From Morinoia aosen (Eukaryota; Arthropoda; Malacostraca; Amphipoda; Talitridae), in assembly GCA_030386875.1 (NCBI GenBank), contig CM059568.1:29816120-29880119 (forward strand): a DNA stretch of 64,000 nt, in the 5' to 3' direction. Within the stretch, counting starts at the first letter, position 1; each line of letters begins with the position of its first letter. Below the pieces are notes generated by a model that worked only from the letters and a program-made list of their open reading frames with translations, was not told the origin of the DNA and made no database searches. A program made the translations under genes and the position numbers. Shown piece by piece: positions 36,809 through 49,279 of the stretch.

Positions 36809-37443
36809 GGGAATCTGTGCATAAAATGCATTGAAACAGTTATTATTATTATTATTATATAAGAAAGTTTTAGCCTACCTTAACCACGACAAAAATGTTC
36901 CAAGAGAGGAAAGAGGAAGGCACCATTTAGTATGGAGTTGAGGGAACGCGGAATCTATGCACAAGGTGCACAGAAACAGTAAGCTAGGAAAGAAGTTCAT
37001 GAAACAAGAAAAAAGTTGAAGAAGAAAGTAGTAGGAGCTGAAAAACAGGACAGCAGTGAACCGAAAAAAGATGGTCCGTAACAAAACAAAAACCTATTTT
37101 ATTACAACAAAAAGGAAGCCTACCTAACCTTTAGCTCAGGCCTTCACATAGTCCCCCTGGGAGCGCCAATTCCCATAGATGCCATAGTTGTATCCCCCTG
37201 AGGGGTGCATTGAAACAGTTAAGAAAAAAAGTTCATGAAACAAGATAAAAATTGAAGAAGAAAGTAGTAGATGCTGAAAAACAGGACAGCAGTGAACCGA
37301 GAAAAGATAGTCTGAAACAAAACAAAAACATTTCGTTTCAACAAAAAGAAGGCCTACATAACCTTTAGCTCGGAACATCACATACATGTTATCCTCACGG
37401 AGCGCTGATTCCCATAGACACAATTGTTGCCTCTCTCTGAGGG
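36809..37443 (-). mobile_element. SINE-like retroposon, copy 7 (host of a nested insertion)
   Basis: An older family member present in two pieces, 36809-36842 and 37222-37443. The left piece reads GGGAATCTGTGCATAAAATG. The right piece resumes at AAGAAAAAAAGTTCATGAAAC and ends in CTCTCTGAGGGG. Copy 8 interrupts it. The part left of 36809 is not recognisable. Confidence 0.7.
36843..37205 (-). mobile_element. SINE-like retroposon, copy 8, inserted in copy 7, with 16-bp target-site duplication
   Basis: Full-length young copy with a left-end ATT microsatellite tail (36841 on) and right-end CCCCCTGAGGGG. It is flanked by a perfect 16-bp duplication, TGCATTGAAACAGTTA, at 36827-36842 and 37206-37221. 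The duplicated word belongs to the internal sequence of copy 7. Long target-site duplications of this kind are typical of target-primed reverse transcription. This is the best evidence that the family moves as a retroposon. Confidence 0.9.
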
Positions 37444-40400
37444 GAGAAAAAGCATGTTGAATGCGCTATTAACTGCGTTTCTTAAAATAATACTCATGTA
37501 CTCTTCATATCCTTAATGTAATTTTAATCGAAAAGTAAAACACAATATTAGCGAATACAGAGTGTGAAAGATGAGTGAAAACCTTTATAATTGAAATGGA
37601 AGCAATAGCAGAGTTAAACACTGTAATTCGATCCAGCTTACGCATAGTAAGGACATTATTCATACACCCCTAATGTTCAATACTAAGATATTTCTTAAAA
37701 TTTAACATTTCTGCCTTAAAGCAACGCTGAACTCTAATCATAACCATTCTGCGGTTAAAGTAAGAATGACAATGATGATACTGCGCTACGGTTGAGCTTT
37801 TGTTCGTTACTTGAATTATCTTGATTAATATCTAAGTTAATACCTACTTCGTAAAACTCCTGCGCTTGAAATAATATGAATTCCCTACAAATATTTGATT
37901 TAAAAACTTTTAAATAAAACATTTTCTTGAACGCGTATTTTTGTGATTAATTTTTTACAACGAAGAGTTCGGAACCACACGTGAGCGATATTTTAAGGAA
38001 TCAATAAAAGTACTCAACTATGATGCGTGAACTCAATCTCTCCGCGAACTGTACGAAGGTTTGGCTTATAATGAAGCCTAATCAGCCATTGTGCTTCCCT
38101 GCTTATGAAATATCATCAGTGGAACGAAGAGATCGTAGGAGTTCCTAACTGCACACCAATATCACCAGCGAAGATGAGGTACGTCCGATGAAGCTATGAA
38201 ACGAGCGTGACAGCTTTCCCCGCACAAAGCTGCTCTCTTGTCTACGCTTAACAGCCCACGTGCTACGCTGTGCAGGACATGAGGGTTGCGAGAGGTAAGG
38301 TGCACTGACTCCAGTCAGACGTTGCAGCCAAGCTATAACAAAAAAAAAACAGACAACAAAGCAGGAATTGGACATCATGACTACAGAAATGCAGGAATAA
38401 TATTACCTCGAAAATGAGAAATGAAAAGTACAAATGAGTCGCCTGAAGAAAATTATCGCTTAGAAGTTTTCGGATTGTAGTGCCAAAGTCAAAATTAGAT
38501 CGAGATTATAGTTCACCAGCTCAGCGAACAAGCCCATTCCAGTAGAATAATCCACTTCAAATAGAGAGGTAGAGCAATATTTATTCGTGGTCTATGAGTC
38601 TCGAACGGAAGGTTGGAAATTGCAGCCTCTATTTGCATCACGTGGCAGGAAGTTTGAGAGCTGCTCATATTTCAGAGCCGCTGCAGCTCAGGCACACGCA
38701 GGACACAGCGCATTTACTGCATGCTAACGCGTTCCCGGCAGCACCTTCCAATTCTAGCTGCCATGTCGAACACGGGAAACAACCGAGAGCGTCGATCTGG
38801 TGAATGGTTCTTAAATCATCGGAGTATGCCGGCGAAGTTCCTGTTATCCCGTGTAATTATTTAGTATTCTCAGTAGCAAGAGACAATCATTCCTCGCTTG
38901 CCCACTGTGAGATATAATTTTGGAATCCAATGAAAGAAAGGGCGATAGATGCTCATAACAGGTACCGCAGTATATCAGTATTATTATAAAAGAATTAATT
39001 GAAAATTAAGGTAAATTTCGTTTGAGCATTCAGAAGAATAGATATCGCTAAATCAATGCGTTCAGTGAAAAGTTTAACTATTTTTAAATCGGTAAAATGC
39101 CTTACAAGAATATTGCAATTCGTCAGCAAGAAGATAAACTCACTAAAGGAATACATTCGCAATGGAAGCAATCGCCCTGTTTCATTTCAAAACAAGAATA
39201 TTGTAATTTTTGCAGTAGTTAAAAGAAAAACTGACTTCAACCGTAATTTTTTATAGCCGCACAGAAAATGTACTTGCGTGTTTTGATCTCTGTTGGTATG
39301 TCGTAGCATTAATTAGGGATTCACTTCATGTACGAGTTGAGAAATTTCCCAAGGCAAATTAAAATGATTCCAGTTAGAAACATTCCGATAAAATAGTGAT
39401 GACTGTTGTGAGAGGCGCAAGGCGAAACTTGACTCATATCTGCGCTAGACTGACGTAGTAACAAGTAATCTCTGAGCACAAAGAAGTTTTCCAGCCAGGC
39501 AAATCCACGGCAGCATTCCAATCTAAGTGCTTCGGGTCCACGCGATCTCTCCGCCCCCGCTTTTCTTGCTGCCTGAACTCCGGCTACTGCACAAGCTAGG
39601 TGATGATGGTAATCAACACATTAAGGCCGTAAGCCAAGGAATAGTAATAGGACAATAAAAACTTGGCAGAAATCCTTTTGAAGTAATATTTGACATGTAT
39701 CATTTAATATGAGACCATTGCACTGGCAGTTGAAGAGAAATCCTCATAACTGTGGTGGCAGTAGACAAGAAGGCAGCAATGCTGCTGCGATAACTGAAGC
39801 GTAGCACACAGCGATACACCAGCACAGAACTATCCTATCCGAGAGCCATAAGTACTTCTTTGCACAACGAGAAATAATTACATCGTGTTTTGACGGTGCC
39901 AAAAGTAGCGACAAGGAATTATGCAATTTCAACGATATTTTTAGATTTTCACTAATATAATACATGGTAGTGATGACATCAGCCATCTCGCATCGACGCT
40001 GGTGGCATGGATATACTATAACGATATTTTAGGTCTGTCCAGAAATCAGTAAAGAAACATTCGGTGCTGTGATTGTACGACACTACGAGTCCCGATTACT
40101 GACACAACTGTCTGCAGTACGTGCAAGGTGCTGCAGAAGCAAAATCGCTCGCTCATCATTGGATCCGATGAAGGGTGGAGCTCTTCCAATCTACGCGAGT
40201 CCGGGGACGTTACTGCGTCTAAACCAGGGAAAGTTATAGCAGTGCTAAAGCAAAGCAGTCTGAGAATATGTTGCGACAGCCTGTACGACAGCACTCGTAT
40301 CAGAATTGTTGGTGCGAGTAAATTACAGGAATACAAGAAGCTTTCACAACGTTCAGCTCATCATGCGTCTTCATGCAGCATACCTCTTCCTTCAAATAGC

Positions 40401-42524
40401 TTCTTTTAGTTTTAGCGCATTCATACCACGAAGGAGTAGAACAAACATTATAGGACTTCAAAGTAATGCAAATCCAAAAAGACAAACTCGAGAAGAAATA
40501 TGACGAATGACACAAAAAACTGTCATTTAGAAGCGCATAAACTCTTGCCACAAGTAATTAGTTGAGTTACAATAGCAAGCAAACCGAGGTGTGAGAGAGA
40601 GTGAGTCTGATCCACTGCGGCAGACTGACAGCTCATTTTTGTGGAAGTTTCAAGTTCTACTTCCTGCGTATTGTAGTTCGATAGCAAGAGCTCCATGTCG
40701 AGATAGTTTAAAATTTTCTCATGCACAAATTCTTTTAGCATCTCATTCCAGTGCGTAAGTTGACGTCATCGGCTGCTCCTCCCACCTAAGCTCTCACTCA
40801 GAGGCCCTTTCGATTAACCTCTTCGGCGAATTTCGTTGCCGTTGTTGCTTTGCGTGACACCAAGATTATCTCGGTCGATGCAGGACAGCCAAAAGCACAG
40901 CAACAGTGATGAACGACTGCAGCAATAAAAGCAACCGCGACTTGGGGGTGATTCACCGCAGAAATTACCAACAGCAACATCCGGCAGCGGTTGTTCGCTC
41001 GAGATCCTTGCAAGGGACGCGCGGTATTTACTATTGACGACCCCGTCAGAGCTGAAGCATGTTGGGAGAACGGCCAGTTTAGTACCGAAAGTATAGCATC
41101 TGAGATAAGTGTACAGAATCTTAGGTAATGCTACAGGATGTCACTAGACGTGAATGTATCTTGTATAGGAATGCAGGATGTAACAAGACAACATTTCAGG
41201 CTAAAAAGCAACGCGATATGAGGCGAGTTAATGTCAAAAAATTCACACAGACAAAAGCGACATCAATTTGAATCGTTCTACTATTTCTAAAACTTTACAT
41301 AATGTGTGAGATAATGAACTTGATAATCGACGAATGAAAATGAACTAACGAAGCACAGAGCTAGAAAGACAGTGAAGTATTAACGTTGCCTTAAAAAAGA
41401 GAGTCGAACAGAGTAAAGAAGTCACAAGAACAGTGCACACTACTGTAAACTAAAAAATTTAAATCAAAGGTAAGTTATAACTGTGACTAGCAAGAATGTT
41501 TCGCATGAAAGAAATTCGCAGGTTTCTTATGAATATTATTACGTTTTTAAATTCTATAACGTAGATGGTTTGGATTAAATTAACGGCTGTTATTTTGATA
41601 GTAAAACACGTAAAACAAGTAAGAGAAGTGATTTTAGAAATATTCCACTAACTCAAGGTTTTACTTTTTGGCGGGTTTGGCCCTCTGTAACTGAATTGAG
41701 AGGCAGTGTAAGCACCTCAAAAAATGAAGAGGTGTAATACGGAGGATGAACCTGAATTCCCAAAGACGTAGAAGAGAGACAGAGAAGATGCACATGATTG
41801 TCATACGTTCACGAAAGGAACTCAAGAATCTTTCGTACTTTATGAGGGGAATTTAAAAAACATAATGATGTGGTACAATTAAGTGTCAATCAGGGGAAAT
41901 GATCACGCACATAATTTAGAGAAAAGTTATGACAAAAAATGTATACCATTGCATAATTTCAACAAAACCACTTCGAATTTCAATGGAGACTCCAGGTTTC
42001 GCTGAATTAATTAAACAAGTCGTATGAAGTGCGCGTATCTTAAGTATGAATGAATCATTCCACACAGATTTTAACTTTTTACTATAGAAAGTAATGAGCG
42101 TTTCGAAGGAGGATCTCTATATCGAATCTCTCATGTGTCAATCAGTGCATGTATCGAGAACGCAACATAGGCAAATTTCATGATTATTAATCCCTAACGG
42201 GAAGAATTTCATTTTTATTTGATTCCTGTTGACAATGATTTACAAGAAATTCAGCTATTTTAAAAAAAACTACAAGTTAGAAAATGTAATCGTTGAATGT
42301 TGTGGATGGGAAATCTCGTAACTTCTGAATGAGAAAATAATAAATGAACTCGTCATTAACAAATGTTATATATGTTTAATTATTGGTAAATCAATAAGAA
42401 TACAAACAGCAATAATAGTGATGATAAGAAACATCAAGTATGGCTTTCGTTTATGATTTCCGTCCAAATTTTCATCTTTTCCCAAAAGTTGTTAGTAATT
42501 TTATTCATTTATTTTTAACATTAT
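37444..42524. other. about 5 kb with no gene seen
   Basis: AT-rich DNA, probably intronic or intergenic. Open frames near 38145-38378, 38594-38803, 40046-40551 and 40798-41013 show no family motif, consistent codon bias or splice context. No RNA gene is recognised. Confidence 0.45.
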
Positions 42525-42860
42525 TATATTAGTTCGTTTGATGATTCTCTGCCACCACAAAAGCAATCTTAAGACAGCGAAGAGAAGGGACCATTCAGCA
42601 TGGGCAGAAGAAAATGGGGAATCTATGCTATGCACAAGATGAGTTCCCACCCTGGATTCTCTGCGCACAGAAACAGTAAGTTAGGAAGCAAGAAGAGGAA
42701 AAGACAAAGAAGGGATAGCGAAGATGAAATGGAAACAGTGAGTAGTAAAGCGAGCACGAAAGGTAAAGTCCCGAAGGTCTATCTAAAGCTGAGGTAACCG
42801 TACAACATCGCCCCAGGGAACGCCAGTCCCCACGACATGGGTTCGTTCTCGGCATCGTAC
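42525..42860 (-). mobile_element. SINE-like retroposon, copy 9 (diverged subfamily)
   Basis: It resembles copy 2: GACCATTCAGCATGGGCAGA, GGAATCTATGC, GAAACAGTAAGTTAGGAAGC, GGTCTATCTAAAGCTGAGGTAACC and CCAGGGAACGCCAGTCCCC. It lies at the family's expected orientation. Confidence 0.65.
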
Positions 42861-43324
42861 AAACATAGAACATCTCACCTATAGCCTTGGTTCACTCAAA
42901 TCTGAGCTATAATATTCACTTTCACCTTAATTTCGACCATAACTATGAAGACGAAATTTCTTTCTGTTAAAATGAATCAAAACCGCTCACCCATAATCAA
43001 ACAGAACTTCGCTTATCTGTTCTGTTTGTTTCAGCAGTAAAAAAACATGAAAAAAACATTCCGTAAAAAACTCAAGCAGTCTGACGCACAAATTTTGACA
43101 TTGAATTTAGGTCGTCTTCCGCCGGATGCATCTGAACGGGAAGCGGAAATCTAAAACCGGAAAACTTGGCAAAAACGATTTCCTAGAGGTACAAAAAGGG
43201 ATGTAAGTTGTACTGAAAGGATGATAATGTTACTAATAACAATAATAACAATCAAAGTGAACTTAAAGCAAGCCAAACAACCGAAATGAAATTAGCTTAT
43301 GAGTTTTCTAAACACAACAATAAA
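42861..43324. other. no feature seen
   Basis: AT-rich non-coding DNA between retroposon copies. Confidence 0.45.
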
Positions 43325-43652
43325 TTCCCGAGAGGGGAAGGAGGAAGGCACAATTCAGTGTGAGCTTAAGTGAATACAGAATCTATGCACAAAGTGTACT
43401 CCCGCACTCTGTGTATAGGAACAGCAAGATGAAAAAAGTTCATGAAACAAGACCAAAGTTGAAGGAGAAAGTAATAAGTGCTGAAAAGGGACAACAGTGA
43501 ACCGAAAAAAATGATCCGAAACAACACAAAACTCCTTTTATATCGCAACAAAATGCATTCCTATTTAACCTTCAACTCGGGACTTCACATCTTCGCCCTG
43601 CGAGCACTGATTTCTACGGAAACAACAATTGGATCTCTCCTGAGGGGGTAAT
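43325..43652 (-). mobile_element. SINE-like retroposon, copy 10
   Basis: It lacks the extreme left (tail) part. Family words include GGGGAAGGAGGAAGGCACAA, GAATCTATGCACAAAGTGTA, GTTCATGAAACAAGACCAAA, GGGACAACAGTGAACCG and CTCTCCTGAGGGGG. Confidence 0.75.
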
Positions 43653-43724
43653 CGAACACAGCCAATTTATTATTGATCCTCAAGATCGATATGATGCGGT
43701 ATGATTCGTCAGCTTATTCGTTCG

Positions 43725-44150
43725 GTAGAGCAAGGGAACAGCAGATGAGTAGAATGGCGGAACATGGAGATATTGTATTCATAGCAGAGTGGAACACTCC
43801 GTTGAGAAGAACAAGGGAACAATGCACTAGTAGGGAGGTGGAACACTCCAAGGAGAATAAGAGAACAATGTATAAGTAGGGAGGTGGAAAACCACAAGGA
43901 GAACAAGTGAACAATATATCAGTAGGGACGGGGAACACTCCATGGAGAACAAGGGAACAATACATCAGCAGTGATGTGGAACACCCCAAGGAGAACAAGG
44001 GAACAATACATCAGCAGTGATGTGGAACACCCCAAGGAGAACAAGGGAAAAACGTATAAGATAGGGAGGTGGAACACTCAAAGGAGAACAAGGGAACAGT
44101 GCATAAGTAAGGAGGTGAAACACTTCATTGAACATATCAAAAATGGGAGG
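43725..44150. repeat. about 46-bp minisatellite, 8-9 degenerate copies
   Basis: The unit is roughly GGAACACTCCAAGGAGAACA followed by AGGGAACAATACATCAGTAGGGAGGT. Units of 45-48 bp recur across the stretch, and two adjacent units near 43932-44025 are almost identical. Purine bias on the plus strand keeps several frames open. I do not regard these as genes. Confidence 0.85.
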
Positions 44151-44431
44151 TGGAAGGCGACAACGGCGCATCTCAGCGCAGCGGACGAGCAGCAAGAGCC
44201 AAGAGGTGAGGCAGACAAGGTCGTCGGCGCATCTCCCAAAAGGTCACTTGTGGAGCCTGGCCGTCCGTGGTGGAGGCGCGCGACATGACAGAATGACAGG
44301 CGAAACAAACAGCGATGTTCCGGAAGAGAAACAGAGGTCAATTGAGTAAATACCGCAGCTAGGTGGGGAATCTTACACTTGGCTCACTATTACGAAAATT
44401 ATGCAGAGCTGACTGGAGTTCAGGAAAATAA

Positions 44432-44521
44432 TACGATCAGATTATAGATTAAATTATAAGGTAGTAAGAGTCTCTCTTAGCACAACAAAAGCGTTCCCAG
44501 GAGAAGGAGAATGCCACAATT
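44432..44521 (-). mobile_element. SINE-like retroposon, copy 11 (fragment)
   Basis: Short left-end fragment with a GATTATAGATTAAATTATAA tail region, TCTCTCTTAGCACAACAAAA and GGAGAAGGAGAATGCCACAA. The rest is missing. Confidence 0.5.
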
Positions 44522-44649
44522 AGATTAGATTATGGATAGATGTAGATGGGTTGCTTTTGGCAAATCCGTATTATAAATAAAAGTGCCATGAAACACGTCT
44601 TTAATGAGATCATTCTTTGTCAGAAGTGTTCCAGCTTACATTTCCAGAT

Positions 44650-44978
44650 TAGATTATATGTTAGTTTAAGCCCCCCCTCCCCCCTAACTGCGACAAAGGA
44701 GTATCAAAGAGAGCAAGGAGGTAGGCACCACTTAGTATGAACTCGAGGAAACGCGGAATCTATTAACAAGGTGCATAGAAACAGTAAGCTGAGAAAGAAG
44801 TTCATGAAACAAGATGAAAGTTGAAGAAGAAAATGCTACAGACTGAAAAACAGGACAGCAGTGAACCGAAAAAATAAGGTCTTTATCACAACATAAACAC
44901 TTGATTTTAACAAAAAGAAGGCCTATTTAACCGTTAGCTCGGGACCTCACATTTTCCCCAAGGAGCGATACTTCCCAT
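44650..44978 (-). mobile_element. SINE-like retroposon, copy 12
   Basis: Near-complete copy from TTAGATTATATGTTAGTTTA to GAGCGATACTTCCCATAGAA. The right-end palindrome is missing because copy 13 starts there. Confidence 0.75.
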
Positions 44979-45215
44979 AGAAGGAAGGCACCATTCACAG
45001 TGGAATTAATAAAACGGGGAAATTTCAGCAAAAGTTTTTTCCTCTTACTTTGTCTCAATAGCAGGATTGGAAGAAATTTATGAAACAATATCAAAGTTTA
45101 CGATGAAAGTAATAAATGCTGAGAAAAAACAGCAATGAACAGAATGTGGGTGAGCTGTATAAAAATATACAAATTCTATTTCAATAAAAGGAAGATCTAC
45201 TTAAACTTCTGTTGA
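44979..45215 (-). mobile_element. SINE-like retroposon, copy 13 (partial, joined to copy 12)
   Basis: It begins within the family at GGAAGGCACCATTCACAGTG and continues through TTTATGAAACAATATCAAAG to GGAAGATCTACTTAAAC. It lacks both ends. The head-to-tail junction with copy 12 suggests recombination between copies or nested insertion. Confidence 0.65.
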
Positions 45216-46227
45216 AATGATACGATTCATGTATTATCGAGAAAAAATTAATTAAGTAGTTAAAGGAAAAAATCAAAACATTGACGCACACAAATCAGGA
45301 TGAAAGGGCCGTAACTTTCGAAAAATTTATATTTATTTTCATTGTAAATAGTGAAGATATTCGTAGTGACGAGAAAACAACGTGAAAAAATGAGAAAACG
45401 ACTAGCTGGAAAATATTTTTCCCAGTTCTTTTGGAAATATCCCTAATCACAGCTGACAGAACAAAATTATTTTTCACAAAATTGGCCTAAAAATGTCCAA
45501 GCACGGACCAACACCTTCTGCTACGACTGAATACAATACAATCTACAATTATTCGAATTTTTAGGTCTCAGAGGTGCGTGCTCGATGCATCCAGCACCTG
45601 ATCAAACATTTATTTTTCCATTGCCGTTCAATGACTGTAAAAAAATCAAACTAAAAATTTGTGTTCAGGCTTGAAAATTTCAATTGTTACTAAGCTTCTT
45701 CAAGGAATAAATTATTGTCTCATGGAGAAATGTTCAAATGAATGCCATGGAAATTTTCACACAGTGCTACTCGACAATTTGATGAAATGTACCGAAATAA
45801 CTGTCAGTGTTTTGTTTATGTTCATTCTTTAAAATGAAACTCATTCTTCTTAGATCGCGGAGCTGGTATTGACACTGAGGAACAAAATAAAATTATAAAT
45901 AGTTTGCTGCACCTCACCAGAAAAATTTTGCACACAACGATAACTGCTCTATGACACTTCCGACAAAAAATGATGTTCACTGCGTTGAGGAGTAATTCGC
46001 TCTAAATACCGTATGGAAAATAATATTTAATAGTTATAGCAACGCTAAGTTAAAGTTCAGCTAAATAAAAGTTGTGAATGATGAACGAAAATTGCCGAGA
46101 GTTGGCCTTGGATGTGACGCTTTGGGAAGGAGACAACCAAATACGGGGGTGACGGCTGCCTAGTGTCAATGGCGCTCCGGAGAAGAGATTGCGACCGTAA
46201 ATAACGAAAACTTATAATTGATTGATT
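45216..46227. other. no feature seen
   Basis: AT-rich non-coding DNA between retroposon copies. Confidence 0.5.
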
Positions 46228-46582
46228 ATGAATTAGCTTAGGCCTCCCTTACCACAATACAGATGTTCAAAGAGAGGAAGGATAAAAGCACCATTTAGTA
46301 TGGAGTTAAAGGGAACGCTGAATCTATGCGCAAAGTGTGATCTTGTCCAAGATCCCGTACGCATAGAAACAGTAAGTTAAGAAGGAAGGTTATGAAACAA
46401 GATAAAAGTTGAAAGAGAAAGTCAGAGGTGTTGAAAAAAAGGATAACAGTGAACCGAAAAAAAATGATTCTTGACAAAACAAAAATTTTTTTTTGAACAA
46501 TTTCCCTCAGCTAAGGCCCTCACATTTTCCACCAGGAAGTGGGAATTCCAATACATACAATAGTTATGTCTCCCTGAGGGAA
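46228..46582 (-). mobile_element. SINE-like retroposon, copy 14
   Basis: Full-length copy with a GATTGATTATGAATTAGCTT left end and a TCTCCCTGAGGGAA right end. It shares with copy 1 an extra GATCC-containing segment in the middle, so copies 1 and 14 form a subfamily. Confidence 0.8.
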
Positions 46583-47013
46583 ATGAAAGCCTGTTAGAAA
46601 CCTTACAAATTATATCAAAATTTCTCTCAATAAAAACGATATCTTGTTTTCGGTTACAATCCACGTGCTTAAGATATAATAAATGTTACTACCACTGAAT
46701 ATTTTGTTTACTTCATCGCAGGCGCAGCGCTTTCCGTAACCCACTTCACAAACTCGTAGAAGTTGTGAAAACACAGAAAACAAGTTCATCAGAAAAGAAT
46801 TACTTTCAAACAATTTTCGAACCCTCCAAAAATTCATGCTTGAAAAATGCTCCATCAGAAGTATTATGAATTTGAAACCGCTAGCTAAATTCTGCATTAT
46901 AAGTGTTTCCTTAAATAAAATTAAACATTCATGAGTTTGATGAGCAACTTTTATCATTTTAGCATCCCTGAGGTAGATCACATAAAATTATACGGCAAAA
47001 ACTTGAAAATTAC
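46583..47013. other. no feature seen
   Basis: AT-rich DNA immediately downstream (minus strand) of the large exon. The donor-side intron begins at 47013. Confidence 0.5.
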
Positions 47014-47966
47014 CTTATATGTTGCGTTGGTTAGAGGAGTGTTCTTCGTTCTGGCCCTTGGTATGAGGTACCTCGAGGTTTTCTTTCCGGCGGTCGCCCG
47101 AGCGCTGCTGTAGTGCAGAGCGCTCCTCTTGCACACGAACAATGGGCTGCTCTTCGATATGGGTTTAGATATGTGTTGGTAACCTCTGCAGTTCTGTGAA
47201 GGAAACTTTTTCCCATTGTAGTAGGACGTCCTATCTTCGGATGCTGACCTTGGAGAGTCAGACGGCCAACTGTCGTCATAATGTTCGGCTTTCGTCTCCG
47301 AATCAGAATCCCACCGAACTTCAAGTTTTGAATTAAGTCGCGAGTCGGATTTGCTCAATTTTAATGCCGATTTCAAATTTGACGGTTTATTTTTGGTTTG
47401 GGAGTGAATTTCTAATTTTACTGATGATTTTAATTTAGTTAAATTACCAAAGCTTTTGGAAGGCTTCATAGTGCGATGATCATTAAATGAGTCGCACAAA
47501 ATTTTCGTACTTTTGCTTTCTAATGAGCTCAGTTTCTCACTGGAAATACTGTAAGAATTTTTGCTGAGAGTGGCGACATCTTTGCTTGTCAGGTAATCTA
47601 CCTCCGGGATGATGGGTTTCGTGATGTACCCGTATTGCACCTCGACCTTCCTGTCGAGCACCAAACTCCTGCGGTAATCGCCAGTCCTGCGCAACTCTTG
47701 ACGCTGCTGGTGATGAACCGATGCTTGAAAATTCGTTTTCGGTGCGGACAAGTCTCGGTTGGTGAGGTAGGCGTCGCTGCGCTGCATGAAATGACGCTCC
47801 TGACGTCTGAAGCTGTCAGTTCTTCGCGGAGTCCCTCCTCGCTTGTGGCTCTTCTCGCTGAGGGGTCGGTGGGCCCTTCCTACTCCCCGACCGAGAGGGT
47901 GGTCCTCCTGAATGTTGCTCGGCAAGTTGCGGTACTCGAGGCCATTCGGGTGCAGGGGAGCCATGG
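47014..47966 (-). CDS. large coding exon, unrecognised serine-rich basic protein (first 317 codons)
   Basis: This is the best protein-coding segment of the window. From ATG at 47964-47962 the frame is open for exactly 317 codons to the donor AAG|GTAATT (GT at 47013-47012), ending in phase 0. The start has a strong context (CAGCCATGG). An in-frame TGA lies just three codons upstream, so translation starts here or the exon begins at the acceptor-like GATCAG ending 47967. The product is hydrophilic and rich in Ser, Lys and Arg, with no membrane segment. Readable strings are KRGGTPRRTDSFRRQERHF, VEVQYGYITKPIIPEVDYL and, near the end, RWDSDSETKAEHYDDSWPSD. It looks largely disordered and may be a scaffold or cytoskeletal adaptor, but I recognise no family. 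Codon usage is unlike the flanks. The rest of the gene must lie at lower coordinates, and the 11153-11396 exon is phase-compatible. Confidence 0.85.
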
Positions 47967-49168
47967 CTGATCACAATTAGCAGACCCAAAAATGAGTTAC
48001 AAATAGAACATCTCCGCAATAGATCATCACTATCCAGCCTTTCTTTCCTTCACTTTCACTTTGAATCTTTGTATTTCTGCAAGGTTCCTACACAGATCCT
48101 GGAAAATTAGTTACCACTCCACAAGTAGTATTTCTTTAGATCGACAAACATGTCAAGCCCTCGAGGCGTGAAAGGAGCAAAAAGAACTATTCCTTTTCCG
48201 GACATGAAACGAAGCGGAACTTCCTACTCCCTTTTATTTTTTTTTTTGAAGTGAACTGGGATATAAAAAGTGAAATGGAGCGCAAAAGGTCACAGATTTT
48301 TCACATTTCACTATAGCAGGAACATGGAAACTTTAATGACACGTTGCAGTATGGTTTTTCGTTGCTGAATACTGTAAGTCAAAAGCAGGAAATACCAGAT
48401 GGTATTTTAATTCATACTTTGTTGAAAGTGCCGAAGCTCGAAAATTAGTTATTTTCGTTTCAGCGAGGCGCTGGCGGTTCATAGACCCTATAATATTTAA
48501 CGTCGGCACGAGATACTAACTTCTCACAAATGAAGTTGGAGAATAGAAGAAATGAAATGATTCGAGAAGAAAATTTTAGTATATGTACCGCCGAAGCAGG
48601 TACTTCAAGAAGGAAACAAACTTTTATGATCCTACATGCAACAGAACTTTTTTCTTTCAACTTTTACATGTTATTTAAAGGAATTGCTGACGAAAAATTC
48701 AACTACGGATTTCCTAACAATAAGTATGAGACAAAATTTTTTTAAAGAAAATGAACCAAAATGTAACATTTTTATACGAACTATCATGAACACTTTAAAG
48801 GAAAAAATTATAGAACTCAAATTTGAGCTCTGAAATTAGCATTATCGTAAGACAAGAAAAATATTATACATTTTTTCGAGTCGAATCAGGAAACAGCGGC
48901 AATAAAAACGCAAGCTTTTTTATTGAATTGATTTGCACGATTGTACAGTGTAACGTCCTTTAAATTAAGAAGTTATTCAGACACCTCAAATTCTAGTTTT
49001 ATTTCCTCTTCATACCTCTAAGTAAGGTGTCCCAATCTTCACCTAAGAATATGGGATAAACAGTAGCGTTTCGTGTCTGAGAGGCCCCACCTCCACTTCA
49101 CGCACAAACTCGGACAATGATAACACGAGAGTTCACTTCGTGTGGTGAAGGTCGCGCTTGCTCCTCAG
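47967..49168. other. no gene seen
   Basis: AT-rich DNA upstream of the minus-strand ATG exon, expected to hold its intron or 5' region. I see no clear promoter elements. Confidence 0.45.
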
Positions 49169-49279
49169 CCATTGTGAACTCCATTGTCGAGACCTACACA
49201 GAACTGCTGCGCCTGGAGGTCATCTACGTGAAGTGCTTTAAAACTATGCGCCATTGCATGCTGCTGGACTGCTTCAACC
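49169..49279 (+). CDS. candidate internal exon, unknown protein
   Basis: A 111-nt stretch is bounded by a good acceptor (CTTGCTCCTCAG, AG 49167-49168) and a usable donor (AACC|GTAAAA). It is phase 1 at both ends, so it can be skipped without a frameshift. It encodes the string VNSIVETYTELLRLEVIYVK and then CFKTMRHCMLLDCFN. Codon choice is strongly G/C-ending, in contrast to the AT-rich frame that continues to a stop at 49500. I do not recognise the family. It lies on the strand opposite the 47-kb exon, so it would belong to another gene or a nested gene. Confidence 0.4.

Noticed and set aside
36875..37084. Open frame on the minus strand (MLRTIFFRFTAVLFFSSYYF...) and its relatives at 28434, 43366 and 46295
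   Set aside because: All are readings of the same retroposon family with stops at different places in each copy, so no conserved protein is encoded.
43709..44288. Several open frames of 65-105 codons on both strands
   Set aside because: They are products of the 46-bp purine-rich minisatellite.
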